DNA of 64,000 bases, taken from assembly GCA_029027985.1 (NCBI GenBank), contig CP119076.1, forward strand, positions 558,001-622,000. Reading direction: 5' to 3'. This document shows, in pieces, positions 9,526 to 19,254 of this stretch (the stretch's first letter is position 1; the number at the start of each line of letters is the position of its first letter). The notes under the pieces are model-generated. The model was not told the DNA's origin and searched no databases. It worked only from the letters and a program-made list of their open reading frames with translations. The translations under genes and the position numbers were made by a program. The stretch is from Klebsiella aerogenes (GTDB taxonomy: Bacteria; Pseudomonadota; Gammaproteobacteria; Enterobacterales; Enterobacteriaceae).

Positions 9526-10680
9526 TTAAGCCTGCCAGGGGTGAATAACGACGCCTTGCACCACGCGATTAACGGTACCACTGACTGACGGACTGTCCGG
9601 CGTATTGCCGACATTAATGGACTGCGTGAGAGCAAACACCTGAGCGTACATCAGGAAGCAAAAGGCCAGTTCCATGTCGATGAACGGACGAGCAGAAGGC
9701 AGCAGGATATGCGGGCCAGCTTCAATAACTGCGTCTGTTTCTGCGGCAATGGCGACGACGCGCATGGCCTGCTTGTCACGACGCAGTTCAGCTAGCAGGT
9801 CGAGGTCGTACTGACGAGTGTAAGGATGGCTGGAGACATACACGACGATCAGCGTTTCGTTATTCACCAGTGATTTTGGACCGTGGCGGAAGCCGGTAGG
9901 GGAGTCATAAAACGCCGCCAGCTTACCTGCCGTCAGTTCCAGAACTTTCAACGCAGATTCACGCGCTGCGCCCTGTAATCCGCCGCTACCGAGGTAAACA
10001 ATCCGCTTCCAGGGGTCATTGCCAAATACGCCGTGACTAAAATCGCCAAATGAAGTCAGGATCGTTTGGCAGCGATTGGCGACGTCGCGGAAGGTTTGGC
10101 TATTGATCGCTTCCGGCGCAAATACAGCGAGACAGCTGGCCATCATGGTGGTGATGCTGCTGGTCATCGCAAAACCGCGATCGTGCGTCTCTGCTGGCAT
10201 CAGTAGGGCAAAAGCATTATCGCTCTTCACCGCATTTTGATACAGGCTGCCCGCTTCGTTGCAGGTGATTGAGAGATGGTAGCACTCGGGCACAAACTGA
10301 TTTGCCAGCTCAACGGCGGCAACGCTCTCCGGGCTGTTGCCGGAACGGGCGAAAGAGACCATCAGCAGCGGATGTGCCGGATTCAGATAATCCACAGGAT
10401 TGGTAACAAGATCGGTGGTGGGGACGGCGCTGATATTTGTCCCGGTGTAGCTGGAAAGCCACGGCGCGATGATATCGCCGATAAACGCCGAGGTTCCGGC
10501 CCCGGTCAGTACGATCCGCAGATCTTTTTTACATAACAGCGGTGTGAGAAAGTCGTCAATTGCCGAACGGATGCTATCAATGTTGTTAAGCGAGCGGATC
10601 CAGCAGGCTGGTTGCTGGCGGATCTCTTCTTCTGTCCAGGTTCCGGTTGTCGCGGGAGAAGGGGTATGTGTTTCTGACAT
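9526..10680 (-). CDS. agaS: AgaS, galactosamine-6-phosphate deaminase/isomerase
   Basis: A 384-residue protein with two SIS (sugar isomerase) domains. The first has TGAGTSAFIGD near residues 61-71, the second YLGSGGLQGAARESALKVLE. It converts galactosamine 6-phosphate to tagatose 6-phosphate and ammonia, the step at which the GalN and GalNAc routes meet. It is the first gene after a 301-bp regulatory gap carrying AgaR-like operators, and heads agaS-kbaY-agaB-C-D-I. Confidence 0.95.
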   Translation of the reverse strand: MSETHTPSPATTGTWTEEEIRQQPACWIRSLNNIDSIRSAIDDFLTPLLCKKDLRIVLTGAGTSAFIGDIIAPWLSSYTGTNISAVPTTDLVTNPVDYLNPAHPLLMVSFARSGNSPESVAAVELANQFVPECYHLSITCNEAGSLYQNAVKSDNAFALLMPAETHDRGFAMTSSITTMMASCLAVFAPEAINSQTFRDVANRCQTILTSFGDFSHGVFGNDPWKRIVYLGSGGLQGAARESALKVLELTAGKLAAFYDSPTGFRHGPKSLVNNETLIVVYVSSHPYTRQYDLDLLAELRRDKQAMRVVAIAAETDAVIEAGPHILLPSARPFIDMELAFCFLMYAQVFALTQSINVGNTPDSPSVSGTVNRVVQGVVIHPWQA

Positions 10681-10981
10681 AACTCAGTCCTTAGTCTTGT
10701 GAATTCCACATCAGACGCTGGCAAAATGTCGCTATCTTTCGTTTCGTTTCACTTAATCGTGTATTCGGTTTATTAAAATTTATATGAAAGATATTGAAAG
10801 TTCAATGATGCGAAATGAAATAAAACGAAATTTGTGATCGCATTAGCACAGACCCTTGTTATCTTATTGATCATTCAATGAATAGATTTAATGCAGGCAG
10901 GATCAGGGTTTTATGAAGCGAAAGGAAAAGAAAGGCCTTGCGATCGGAGACCGCAGGCCAATATGAGGCAAAATGAAAGGG
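10681..10981 (-). promoter_or_regulatory. agaS promoter region with AgaR-like operators
   Basis: This gap between agaA and agaS holds two good matches to the AgaR motif (ctttcRtttYRttt-type): ctttcgtttcgtttcactt at about 10736-10754, and its reverse orientation gcgaaatgaaataaaacg at about 10810-10827. A poorer purine-rich match lies near 10915-10935. A TGTGA half-site followed by a weak second half at about 10835-10852 could be a CRP site, as reported for E. coli agaS. AgaR repression with cAMP-CRP activation is therefore the expected control. Promoter boxes were not assigned. Confidence 0.65.
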
Positions 10982-12115
10982 TTAAAGGGGGAAAGACTGA
11001 CCCTGAATCCAGATTTGTTGTAAATGCAGGCGCTCATCAAGAGCGATAATGTTGGCGCGTTTACCCGCTTTTAGCGATCCCACCTGGTGATCGATGCCCA
11101 ACAGACGAGCTGGATGCAACGAAGCCATATGAATGGCCTCTACTGCGGCGATCCCTGTAAACGAGACCATATTGCGAACCGCCGCATCCACTGACAGTGT
11201 ACTTCCCGCCAGGCTGCCGGAAGCGGTTCGAACGATACCATCATGCATTTCGACGTTTTCGCCGCATAGCGTATAGCTCCCGTCGGGCATACCGGCGGCC
11301 TGCATCGCATCGGTGATTAGTACTAGCCGATCTTTTGCGCAGCAGCAGCACAGTTTCATGGCTGCCGGATGAACGTGGTGCCCGTCAGCGATAAGTTCGA
11401 GCCATGCTCGTGGGTCAGTTAACCCTGTGCCGACCATACCTGGTTCCCGGTGATGTAAACCGGTCATGCCGTTATAGCAGTGCACTAATCCGTCTGCGCC
11501 TGCATCAAAGGCGGTGTGAGTTTGCTCCCAGGTGGCCGCGCTATGGCCCAACATCACCCGCACATTTTGTTGCTTCAGGTGGCGAATCGCCTGTAAAGCG
11601 CCGAATTTTTCCGGCGCCAGCGCGACTACGCGTAAGGTTTGCCGGGAAATAGCAATCAGCTCATCCAGTTCGCGAAGCTCCAGCTCGCGGAACAGCTCCG
11701 GCGGATGCGCTCCCTTATTCTGCGGCGTGAAGTACGGCCCTTCCAGATAGCTTCCCAACACCTGTGCACCAGGCCCGCCGGAATGGCAGCGTTGGGCTAT
11801 GCGTTCCAGCGCGCCGTGAATCTGTTTCAGTGGCGCGGTAACGGTGGTGGGTAGCCAACTGGCTACCCCTTCACGTGCTTTATATATCGCCAGTTTGTCG
11901 AGCGCATCCGGAGTGTCATCCATGACATCGACACCCGCGCCACCGTGCACGTGGATGTCGATATATGCCGGACAAAGTAGTTCTGCGTCACGCTGCGCGA
12001 TACCCGTGGGAATTGGCTCTAACGCAGTGATGACGCCCTCTTCAATGTGTAATTGATGATCGTCAAGCCAGCCAGATTCTGTAAGAAGACGTCTGGCGCG
12101 CAGAATTTGCGTCAT
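10982..12115 (-). CDS. agaA: AgaA, N-acetylgalactosamine-6-phosphate deacetylase (full length)
   Basis: A 377-residue NagA-like amidohydrolase that deacetylates N-acetylgalactosamine 6-phosphate to galactosamine 6-phosphate. Metal/active-site motifs: DIHVHGGAG (near residues 53-61), the GHSA segment with LVHCYNGM, and LITDAMQAAG. In E. coli K-12 agaA is truncated by a deletion fused with agaW, whereas here it is complete. Its start overlaps the agaF stop by 4 bases (ATGA), so it is the last gene of kbaZ-agaV-W-E-F-A. Confidence 0.95.
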   Translation of the reverse strand: MTQILRARRLLTESGWLDDHQLHIEEGVITALEPIPTGIAQRDAELLCPAYIDIHVHGGAGVDVMDDTPDALDKLAIYKAREGVASWLPTTVTAPLKQIHGALERIAQRCHSGGPGAQVLGSYLEGPYFTPQNKGAHPPELFRELELRELDELIAISRQTLRVVALAPEKFGALQAIRHLKQQNVRVMLGHSAATWEQTHTAFDAGADGLVHCYNGMTGLHHREPGMVGTGLTDPRAWLELIADGHHVHPAAMKLCCCCAKDRLVLITDAMQAAGMPDGSYTLCGENVEMHDGIVRTASGSLAGSTLSVDAAVRNMVSFTGIAAVEAIHMASLHPARLLGIDHQVGSLKAGKRANIIALDERLHLQQIWIQGQSFPL

Positions 12116-12546
12116 ATCCCTTCCTCAACGGGCTTTTCCTCGCGGCACTGTTCCAGTTCATCAACCAGGCTGGTTAACCCACGGTGCCCGCACTCCAGCG
12201 CCTGTAAACGAAAAGTTTTGCTGTCTAACCCTTCACGATCCATTACCATTTCCAGCAGCAGCTGCAAATTCGTGCCGGTGATGACTTCCCACCCGGTGTA
12301 TTGCAACGCCATCGTTGAGGCGACGCGAAACGGCGTACCACCCAGAAGGTCGGTCAGAAAAACGATATTTTCCTGATGACCTAGTTCGTCAATAGCCTGC
12401 TCAAACTGCGAGGTGAGCAACGCGGTGGTCGAGGTCTCCGGAAAATCGATGGCAATGAACCGCGACTGCTCGCCAAGGATTTGCTTCATGGCTTTTTCCA
12501 TTCCACTGGCAAATCCGCCGTGGCCCGTCAAAATAATACCTATCAT
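12112..12546 (-). CDS. agaF: AgaF, PTS IIA component for GalNAc (and probably GalN)
   Basis: A 144-residue cytoplasmic IIA protein of the mannose-class PTS. The phosphorylated histidine is His9 in ILTGHGGFASGM, and the FLTDLLGGTPF motif of the EIIA-Man fold is conserved. AgaF takes phosphate from HPr and donates it to AgaV (GalNAc) and, by inference, to AgaB (GalN), which has no IIA of its own. It lies 16 bp after agaE. Confidence 0.95.
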   Translation of the reverse strand: MIGIILTGHGGFASGMEKAMKQILGEQSRFIAIDFPETSTTALLTSQFEQAIDELGHQENIVFLTDLLGGTPFRVASTMALQYTGWEVITGTNLQLLLEMVMDREGLDSKTFRLQALECGHRGLTSLVDELEQCREEKPVEEGI

Positions 12547-12562
12547 CTACAGCCCCTTGTAT

Positions 12563-13441
12563 TTACAGGAAGTGACAGAACTTACCTACGACACCGAGTA
12601 CTACGGTGATGCCGATAAGGCGTAGCGGACTCCAGCCGCGACGCACCAGCCAGTACATGGTCAGGGTATAGACCAGTGGCAAAAATGCAGGCATCAGCTT
12701 ATCGATAACATCCGCCTGAAGTTTCACCACCGCATCGCCTGCGTTAATTTCCAGCGTGGTGCTAAGGCGTACATAAGTGGCAACCAGCGCGCCAATCACC
12801 GTCATACCGACGATAGATGCCGCATGCCCAACCTTTTTGGTATTGGCTTTGATCAGCGGAATGGCCGCGACCCCCATGCGATAAGCATAATGCGCCAGAC
12901 CAAAACGCAGACCGAGATGCACGACGTTGAAGAACACGATGAAAACCACCGCGCCAAGAATCGAACCTTGAAGTGCCAGACTGGCTCCAATACCGCCACA
13001 AATGGGCAACAATGTCAGCCAGAACATCGCATCGCCAATCCCGCCAAGCGGTGCGCCCACGGCAATTTTGGTGCTCTGAATGCTGTTTACATCCTGCTTA
13101 GAGCGCTCCATCGCAAGAATAATGCCGATAACGAAGGTCACCAGAAACGGATGGGTGTTGAAGAAGCCCATATGACCCTTCATGGCGCGCGCCAGGTCAC
13201 GTTTGTTGGTGTGGATTTTTTTCAATGCGGGTAGTAAACCGTACAGCCAGCCGGAAGCCTGCATACGTTCGTAGTTAAAGGAAGCTTGTAGCAGCATTGA
13301 ACGCCAGGCCACGCGGTTAATATCTTTTTTCGTCAGCTCCGCACCGATTTTTTGGTCTTCATAGACGTTCTCATTGGTGCCGGAAAGGAGCGTCTCTTCG
13401 GTATCGGAGACGTTCGGTAGCGTCGTTTGATTAGATGCCAT
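12563..13441 (-). CDS. agaE: AgaE, PTS IID component, N-acetylgalactosamine system
   Basis: A 292-residue IID membrane subunit of the GalNAc PTS AgaVWEF. It shares ELTKKDINRVAWRS, LLQASFNYERMQASG and the GAPLGGIGDAMFW segment with AgaD and other IID-Man proteins. An extra hydrophilic N-terminal stretch of about 35 residues precedes the conserved region. The start overlaps the end of agaW by 11 bases. Confidence 0.95.
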   Translation of the reverse strand: MASNQTTLPNVSDTEETLLSGTNENVYEDQKIGAELTKKDINRVAWRSMLLQASFNYERMQASGWLYGLLPALKKIHTNKRDLARAMKGHMGFFNTHPFLVTFVIGIILAMERSKQDVNSIQSTKIAVGAPLGGIGDAMFWLTLLPICGGIGASLALQGSILGAVVFIVFFNVVHLGLRFGLAHYAYRMGVAAIPLIKANTKKVGHAASIVGMTVIGALVATYVRLSTTLEINAGDAVVKLQADVIDKLMPAFLPLVYTLTMYWLVRRGWSPLRLIGITVVLGVVGKFCHFL

Positions 13442-14210
13442 CTTCGAATTCCTCTTTCTGTGCTTCTGGGGCAGTAGGCTCGGGGGATTTACGTAGAAAA
13501 TCGATCAGTGCCATGGCCAGCGCAGCGGCGGCGATCGCCAGCACCGGGAGTTTAAGCCAGGCGGCGGCCACGAAACCGAGGATGAAATAGGGGATATACA
13601 CGTTTTTCATCATGATTTTCAGCAGTACTGCGAACCCAATGGCAGGCATAATGCCGCCAGCGACGCCCAGGCCGTCGATCAAACGCGTTGGCAGAACGTC
13701 AATTGCCGTTTTTGCATGTTCTGCGCCAAAGTAAATAGGCAAGAAGGCGCATAAGAAGTAGAACGTCCCAAGCGCCAGCAGCGCCAGATAGTTCACCCGC
13801 TCAATCCCTGCGGTATCGGCGTTTGAGGCCATACGATCGCAACGCGCCATAACCCCCGACATGATAGAGAACAGGAAAGTAATCCCCATTTGCACCGCAA
13901 CAGCAAACGGCACGGCGACGCCGACGGCAACTTCAGGCTTCACGCCAGTGGTAATGGCGAAGGTTGTCCCGACGATGGTACCGATAATCACGTTCGGCGG
14001 CTGAGCGCCAGCCAGCGGTGCCAGGCCCATCCACACCAGTTCCAAAGTACCGCCGGTCAAAATACCGGTATGCAGATCGCCCAGAATCAGGCCAACCAGC
14101 GGCCCAAGCACCACCGGGCGGTGCATATGCGTTAAGCCGTTGAACATATCCAGGCCTGCAATAAAGGCGAGAATACCCAACGCAAAAGCCTGCAACAGAC
14201 TGATTTCCAT
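13431..14210 (-). CDS. agaW: AgaW, PTS IIC component, N-acetylgalactosamine system (full length)
   Basis: A 259-residue polytopic IIC permease of the mannose-class PTS, with the family segment GGTLELVWMGLAPLAGAQPP near residues 53-72. In E. coli K-12 this gene is truncated; here it is intact, so together with AgaE, AgaV, AgaF and AgaA the GalNAc pathway looks complete. It follows agaV by 10 bp and overlaps agaE. Confidence 0.95.
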   Translation of the reverse strand: MEISLLQAFALGILAFIAGLDMFNGLTHMHRPVVLGPLVGLILGDLHTGILTGGTLELVWMGLAPLAGAQPPNVIIGTIVGTTFAITTGVKPEVAVGVAVPFAVAVQMGITFLFSIMSGVMARCDRMASNADTAGIERVNYLALLALGTFYFLCAFLPIYFGAEHAKTAIDVLPTRLIDGLGVAGGIMPAIGFAVLLKIMMKNVYIPYFILGFVAAAWLKLPVLAIAAAALAMALIDFLRKSPEPTAPEAQKEEFEDGI

Positions 14211-14220
14211 TATGAATCCC

Positions 14221-14694
14221 TCAAAGTAGTTTAAAGAGATCCAACGCGGGTTCTGTCGGAACGCCCTGAACGAAGCATTCCACGCCGGCAGCTTTCAGGC
14301 CGTTGAACGCAGCAATATCATGAGCGTCGACAGAAACCGTTTTGGCAACTTGTTGTTTGCCATTGGCGTAGTGCATATTTCCCACGTTGATACGCGTGAC
14401 GGGAACGCCACCTTCAACCAGCCTGAGAAAATCTGCGGGTGAGCGGCAGACCAGCAAAATTTTCTGCCGGTCGGCGGCGCGGTGAATGTTGTCGATGACT
14501 TTTTGCAGTGACCAGAAGCGCACGGCAATTCCTTCTGCCAATACCATTTCCATCAGGTTCTGCTGGACGGAATCTTCAGCCACTTCATCGTTGGCGACCA
14601 GCACCAGATTGGCTCCCGCAAATCCGACCCATTGCACGCCAACCTGACCGTGGATTAACCGTTCGTCGATACGACATAACACAATATTTGGCAT
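14221..14694 (-). CDS. agaV: AgaV, PTS IIB component, N-acetylgalactosamine system
   Basis: A 157-residue IIB protein. The phosphorylation site is His15 in CRIDERLIHGQVGVQW, and the GNMHYANGKQQV segment parallels AgaB. It transfers phosphate from AgaF to GalNAc entering through AgaWE. It is the second gene of the kbaZ operon, 19 bp downstream of kbaZ. Confidence 0.95.
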   Translation of the reverse strand: MPNIVLCRIDERLIHGQVGVQWVGFAGANLVLVANDEVAEDSVQQNLMEMVLAEGIAVRFWSLQKVIDNIHRAADRQKILLVCRSPADFLRLVEGGVPVTRINVGNMHYANGKQQVAKTVSVDAHDIAAFNGLKAAGVECFVQGVPTEPALDLFKLL

Positions 14695-14713
14695 AGCGTT
14701 TTCCTCTTCGTTG

Positions 14714-16009
14714 TTATCCGTTTTGGGATGTAACGCCCAGGCAGGCGGTGTGGTACTGCTGCAGTATGTCCTGAATGTGGTTGATGATGAGTTCTCGCGG
14801 TGTTGCGTTGAGATCTCCCTCGCGCACTTTTACGTACTGCAAAGGTAAATACTGGCTGATCAGTGGTAGTGGGATAGGGTCGTCAGCCAGGTTACGCACC
14901 AGACGTTCGAAAGCATCGTCAATCTGGCTGTCCGGCCAATAGTAACGAACCCGATCAGAGTAGCTATAGCCGCGGGCCAGGCGACGCGCGTTGCCGTCTC
15001 CATGGTAATGACTCTGCCAGTATTCCGGGCGATCGAGCATTACCGTTTCGAGTACCTGACGGAGTCCGGAACAGGCTTTTGCAGGCAGTAATTCTTCTTC
15101 GATTGCGGCGAGGGAAAATAGTGCTTCGCGCAGAGCGAAGGTCAGGGCTGGGCCAACTTTCAGGATCGCAAAGTGGTCTTTCACCAACAGGTGCAGAGAG
15201 TGCGGGGTCTGATAATCCGTCGAATGTGCTTCAAATACCAGCGTGTCATACGCTTCTACCATCTTGCTTAACGAGACGGCTTTCTGCGGCTGATAATCGA
15301 TGATGTGCGTGTGGTCAAATTCCACGCCGGGTTGGACAACAAGAGCAATGATGCGCGGCCAGATAGCGTCCAGACCCTGTTTTTCAAATGCATGGTGATG
15401 AGCTTCTAGCGTGGCACGTGCCGCTTCTGGCGTAGTGACCTCCAGCTCGGTTAACGTTTCATGAGCACCGCCGGGAACCGGAACTTCGGTACCAATAACG
15501 TAGACAAGATCCGATTCGCCAAAGTGCTCAACGCAGGTTAACTCGGCAACCTTTGCCAGACGTGCAGCACGTTCAGCAACGATGACATCCGTCAACGGAA
15601 CGGGGTCGCCCTGGCAGGACATACTGCAATCAAGATGGATCTTTTTAAATCCGGCTGCCACATAACTTTTAATGAGATCGTCGGCATTACCCATCGCCTG
15701 TTTTGCTGGCAGGTTTTGCCAGCGGTTAGGGCCAAGGTGATCCCCACCCAGAATCAACTGATCCTGGGGAAAATGAAGTGAGTCAGCTAGTTGGTGGACA
15801 AAGTTATGGAAATCCGCTGGTGTCATACCCGTGTAGCCGCCGAACTGATCAACCTGATTGGAGGTTGCTTCTATCAGCAATGGTGTGCCGTTGGCGTGGG
15901 CGTAACGTATTGCGGATTCCAGTACCAGTGGGTGAGCGGAACAAACGGCATAAATCCCGTTGGCCTTCCCCAGTTTATGCTGTTCCACTATTTTAGTCAG
16001 ATGTTTCAC
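14714..16009 (-). CDS. kbaZ: KbaZ (AgaZ), tagatose-1,6-bisphosphate aldolase accessory subunit
   Basis: A 431-residue GatZ/KbaZ-family protein. It is required for full activity and stability of the catalytic aldolase KbaY and is proposed to act as a chaperone-like subunit. Conserved family stretches include [18 protein letters not shown] near the N-terminus and [17 protein letters not shown] at about residues 80-96. It heads the kbaZ-agaV-W-E-F-A operon and is divergent from agaR across a 249-bp operator-rich gap. Confidence 0.95.
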   Translation of the reverse strand: MKHLTKIVEQHKLGKANGIYAVCSAHPLVLESAIRYAHANGTPLLIEATSNQVDQFGGYTGMTPADFHNFVHQLADSLHFPQDQLILGGDHLGPNRWQNLPAKQAMGNADDLIKSYVAAGFKKIHLDCSMSCQGDPVPLTDVIVAERAARLAKVAELTCVEHFGESDLVYVIGTEVPVPGGAHETLTELEVTTPEAARATLEAHHHAFEKQGLDAIWPRIIALVVQPGVEFDHTHIIDYQPQKAVSLSKMVEAYDTLVFEAHSTDYQTPHSLHLLVKDHFAILKVGPALTFALREALFSLAAIEEELLPAKACSGLRQVLETVMLDRPEYWQSHYHGDGNARRLARGYSYSDRVRYYWPDSQIDDAFERLVRNLADDPIPLPLISQYLPLQYVKVREGDLNATPRELIINHIQDILQQYHTACLGVTSQNG

Positions 16010-16038
16010 TTTCCTCTCCAGGTCAGATAACTACAGCA

Positions 16039-16240
16039 TTGATCTTTCGTTTTGTTTCAATCAATACTGCATTATGGTCATTAGAAAATAAAACGAAAGA
16101 TAATGGTTTTCCGATCTGTTTCACAAAAGAAACGTAATGAAAGGTTTCAGCGGTGATATAGCGTGCGGATAATGCGTTCCCGGGCTTGCATTCCGTTAAA
16201 GGAAAGGCGTTAATAGACAAAACGAAATGAAACGAAAGAA
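16039..16240. promoter_or_regulatory. AgaR operator cluster between kbaZ and agaR
   Basis: Four sites resembling the AgaR motif lie in the divergent gap: gatctttcgttttgtttcaa at 16041-16060; aaaacgaaagataa around 16090-16104 (reverse orientation); aaaagaaacgtaatgaaagg around 16125-16144 (reverse, weaker); and aaacgaaatgaaacgaaag at about 16220-16238 (reverse). The last ends about 20 bp before the agaR start, consistent with autoregulation; the first lies just upstream of kbaZ. Assignment rests on motif likeness to the E. coli AgaR consensus. Confidence 0.65.
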
Positions 16241-16258
16241 TTGACCAAAGGATTTCTT

Positions 16259-17068
16259 ATGAGCAATACCGACTCTTCTGCGGGCAAACGCATAACGGGC
16301 ACCAGCGAAAGGCGTGAGCAGATCATCCAGCGGTTGCGACAGCAGGGAAGTGTGCAGGTGAACGATCTTTCCGGATTGTTTGGCGTGTCGACGGTAACTA
16401 TCCGCAACGATCTGGCATTCCTGGAAAAGCAGGGCATTGCCGTTCGTGCGTATGGTGGGGCGTTGATTTGCGACAGCCACACGCCAGCCCCGGAGCCTTC
16501 TGTTGAAGATAAAAGCGCCCTCAATACGGCAATAAAACGCAGTATTGCCAGGGCAGCCGCTGAACTGATAAAGCCAGGGCATCGGGTGATTCTGGACTCA
16601 GGTACCACCACTTATGAAATTGCCCGCCTGATGCGCCAGCATACCGATGTGATTGCGATGACCAACGGTATGAACGTTGCTAATGCATTACTGGAAGCGG
16701 AAGGGGTTGAACTGTTGATGACAGGGGGGCACCTGCGTCGCCAATCGCAGTCTTTTTATGGCGACCAGGCGGAGCAATCTTTGCAGAACTACCACTTCGA
16801 TATGCTGTTTCTCGGCGTTGATGCCATTGATTTAGAGCGTGGTGTCAGTACGCATAATGAAGATGAGGCGAGGCTTAATCGTCGGATGTGTGAAGTGGCT
16901 GAGCGAATTATTGTGGTCACTGATTCCACAAAATTTAATTGTTCCAGCCTGCATAAAATCATTGATACGCAGCGTATCGATATGATTATCGTTGATGAAG
17001 GCATTCCTGCTGACAGCCTGGAGGGGTTACGGAAGAATGGAATAGACGTAATTTTAGTTGGCGCCTGA
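16259..17068 (+). CDS. agaR: AgaR, DeoR-family repressor of the aga cluster
   Basis: A 269-residue DeoR/GlpR-type repressor. The N-terminal helix-turn-helix is at about residues 20-70 (recognition portion [19 protein letters not shown]), followed by the DeoR sensor domain with [13 protein letters not shown] and FLGVDAID. AgaR represses kbaZ-agaVWEFA, agaS-kbaY-agaBCDI and its own gene, with an amino-sugar phosphate as probable inducer. I used the ATG at 16259, which matches E. coli, rather than an in-frame TTG 18 bases earlier. Confidence 0.95.
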   Translation: MSNTDSSAGKRITGTSERREQIIQRLRQQGSVQVNDLSGLFGVSTVTIRNDLAFLEKQGIAVRAYGGALICDSHTPAPEPSVEDKSALNTAIKRSIARAAAELIKPGHRVILDSGTTTYEIARLMRQHTDVIAMTNGMNVANALLEAEGVELLMTGGHLRRQSQSFYGDQAEQSLQNYHFDMLFLGVDAIDLERGVSTHNEDEARLNRRMCEVAERIIVVTDSTKFNCSSLHKIIDTQRIDMIIVDEGIPADSLEGLRKNGIDVILVGA

Positions 17069-17081
17069 AGCATTTTACAAA

Positions 17082-17107
17082 AGTCCTCTCCTGCAGTGGA
17101 GAGGACT
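17082..17107. terminator. Bidirectional terminator between agaR and garD
   Basis: AGTCCTCTCC (17082-17091) and GGAGAGGACT (17098-17107) form a perfect 10-bp stem with a 6-base loop, between the convergent genes agaR and garD. There is no long T-run on either side, but position and stem strength favour a shared terminator. Confidence 0.65.
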
Positions 17108-17120
17108 GAATATCTAAGTA

Positions 17121-18692
17121 TCACGTCACCGGCGCCGGGTTAAACACCGCCAGCTGGTTATGCAGCCCCCATTGATCGGAGAAGGTTTTCTTACGTCCGC
17201 TGGCGACATCGAGAATAAACTCGAACAACTTCAGCCCGACCTCCTCAATCGTCTCTTCGCCGGTGGCGATGGTGCCCGCATTGATATCCATTAAGTCGTA
17301 CCAGCGGTTGGCCAGTTCGGTACGGGTCGCCATTTTTATCACCGGTACCGCCATCAGCCCGTAAGGGGTGCCGCGCCCGGTAGTGAACACCTGAACGGTA
17401 ATGCCGGAAGCCACCTGCTGAGTGCCGCAGACAAAATCGCTGGCTGGTGTCGCCGCATAAATCAGCCCGCGTTTTGTCGGGCGTTGACCCGGCGAGAGGA
17501 CTTCGACGATGGCGCTGTTGCCTGATTTGGCAATGGAACCTAGCGCTTTTTCCACCACGTTTGCCAGACCGCCTTTCTTATTGCCCGGGGAGGGGTTGGC
17601 GCTGCGATCGGTTTTACCCATCTCCAGATAGTTATCGTACCAGGCCATCTCTTCCAGCAGACGTTTACCAACGTCTTCGTTGATGGCGCGGGGGGTCAAC
17701 AAATGGATGGCGTCGCGCACTTCGGTGACTTCCGAAAACATGACCGTCGCGCCACAACGTACCAGTAGGTCGGAAGCATAACCAACTGCCGGGTTGGCGG
17801 TCACACCAGAGAAGGCGTCGCTGCCGCCGCACTGCATACCGACCACTAATTCCGAAGCCGGGCAGGTCTCACGCTGACGGGCGTTCAGCTTCGCCAGATG
17901 GCGCTCGGCAACCTGCAGGATATCATCGACCATCGATTTAAAACCGACGTGCTGTTCGTCTTGCAGACGCACAACGCTGGCGCTATCGACAGCAATCGGC
18001 TGCACGTCTTCGGTTCCCTGCAGTAGACGCTCCGGCTGCAGCTTTTCACAACCAAGGCCAATCACCATGACCTCGCCGCCGAAGTTCGGATTCAGGGCGA
18101 TATTGTGAATAGTGCGAATCGGCACGATTGCCGCCGGGGCGTTAATCGCCACGCCGCAGCCGTACAGATGGTTTAGCCCCACCACGCCATCGACGTTCGG
18201 GTATTTCGGCAGCAGGTCGCGCTCAATGATTTTCACCACGTAATCCACAACCCCGGCGACGCAGTGCACGCTGGTGCTGATCCCCAGCAAATTCTTGGTG
18301 CCAACGCTGCCGTCGGCATTGCGGTAGCCTTCGAAGGTATACCCTTCCAGCGGCGGTAACGGCTCGGGCACTTTGGTCGCCAGCGGCAGGGTGTTCAGTG
18401 GCGGCGCGGTCGGTAGTTCGACCAGCGACTCATCAATCCAACTGCCTTGCGGGATGGCGCGCACCGCGAAGCCAATGACTTCGCCATAACGGATAATTTC
18501 GCCATGGGCGGGGATATCGACAAGGGCGACCTTATGGCCCTGCGGAATATGCTCAATGAGGGTCAGACCATCCGGAAACCGCGTTCCGGCAGCTAACCCG
18601 CGATCGTTGACAATAATTGCCACATTATCGGTAGGGTGTACTTTTATATAAAATGCCGTCGGCGACTGTTGTCGAATTTCAATGTCAGCCAT
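17121..18692 (-). CDS. garD: GarD, galactarate dehydratase
   Basis: A 523-residue UxaA/GarD-family dehydratase converting galactarate (meso-galactaric acid) to 5-dehydro-4-deoxy-D-glucarate, using an active-site metal. The N-terminal SAF-like domain (about residues 1-100) and C-terminal catalytic domain with [25 protein letters not shown] and [12 protein letters not shown] are present. It is divergent from the gar genes downstream and convergent with agaR. In E. coli it is activated by CdaR. Confidence 0.96.
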   Translation of the reverse strand: MADIEIRQQSPTAFYIKVHPTDNVAIIVNDRGLAAGTRFPDGLTLIEHIPQGHKVALVDIPAHGEIIRYGEVIGFAVRAIPQGSWIDESLVELPTAPPLNTLPLATKVPEPLPPLEGYTFEGYRNADGSVGTKNLLGISTSVHCVAGVVDYVVKIIERDLLPKYPNVDGVVGLNHLYGCGVAINAPAAIVPIRTIHNIALNPNFGGEVMVIGLGCEKLQPERLLQGTEDVQPIAVDSASVVRLQDEQHVGFKSMVDDILQVAERHLAKLNARQRETCPASELVVGMQCGGSDAFSGVTANPAVGYASDLLVRCGATVMFSEVTEVRDAIHLLTPRAINEDVGKRLLEEMAWYDNYLEMGKTDRSANPSPGNKKGGLANVVEKALGSIAKSGNSAIVEVLSPGQRPTKRGLIYAATPASDFVCGTQQVASGITVQVFTTGRGTPYGLMAVPVIKMATRTELANRWYDLMDINAGTIATGEETIEEVGLKLFEFILDVASGRKKTFSDQWGLHNQLAVFNPAPVT

Positions 18693-19087
18693 TGTCCAGT
18701 AATCTCCAGCCAGGTGGTGCTTATTATAATATGAAACGTTAATTCAGGGGTTGCTCATCAGCATGATGGAATAAAGAATGTCAGGAGTTTTGGCTTTAAA
18801 ACGTGATCTGAATCACTCCTTTTTGCGGCCGTCATCACGGGGGGGCGGGCAATCGCAAGAACTGTGGGTTAGCGCCCATGTCTTGTGGCATTTGCATAGT
18901 TAAAATGTATTTAACTGGGTTTATATTGTGATTATGCATAGTGTCTGACCACTGTTCGCTGATTATACTGAGTCATGTTTTTGATGCATTCGGTATGCGA
19001 GTGGCTAGTTTCTAATATCGTCTATTAAATATTAAAGAACCCACTTAATAAATAATAAAAGGCGTTCTGTACCTGAGGAATATTTAA
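18693..19087. promoter_or_regulatory. Divergent garD / gar promoter region with CRP-like site
   Basis: This 395-bp gap is AT-rich and must hold the promoters for garD and for garP'-garLRK. A palindrome, cgtgatctgaatcact at 18802-18817, matches the CRP consensus TGTGA-N6-TCACA at 8 of 10 positions. In E. coli both units are activated by CdaR; I did not locate a CdaR box with confidence. A purine-rich GAGGAA lies 9 bases before the garP' ATG. Confidence 0.55.
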
Positions 19088-19228
19088 ATGATTCTGGACT
19101 CTACATTGGATGAGAAAAAAGGGATGCCGACCCGCTATTTAATTCTGCTGATTATATTTGTGGTCACCGCGGTTTTGCCGGCAGCGTACTGGGCGGGTGA
19201 TATTAAACGTATGGAATTGCAGAAGTAA
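19088..19228 (+). pseudogene. garP: garP remnant: galactarate/glucarate transporter collapsed in frame to 46 codons
   Basis: A 46-codon frame begins MILDSTLDEKKGMPTRYLIL and continues LIIFVVTAV, closely matching the first 28 or so residues of the MFS permease GarP (about 444 aa in E. coli, MILDTVDEKKKG...). It then jumps to AGDIKRMELQK and a stop, matching the last residues of GarP (...GDIKRMELQK). About 400 codons are missing, yet start, Shine-Dalgarno and stop remain, and the frame is kept. The product would be a single-membrane-segment peptide and cannot transport galactarate. Genes garL, garR and garK follow intact, so the deletion is non-polar. Recognition of both ends is from memory of E. 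coli GarP. Confidence 0.85.
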
Positions 19229-19254
19229 GCAACGATTAACGCAAGGTAAAAATC

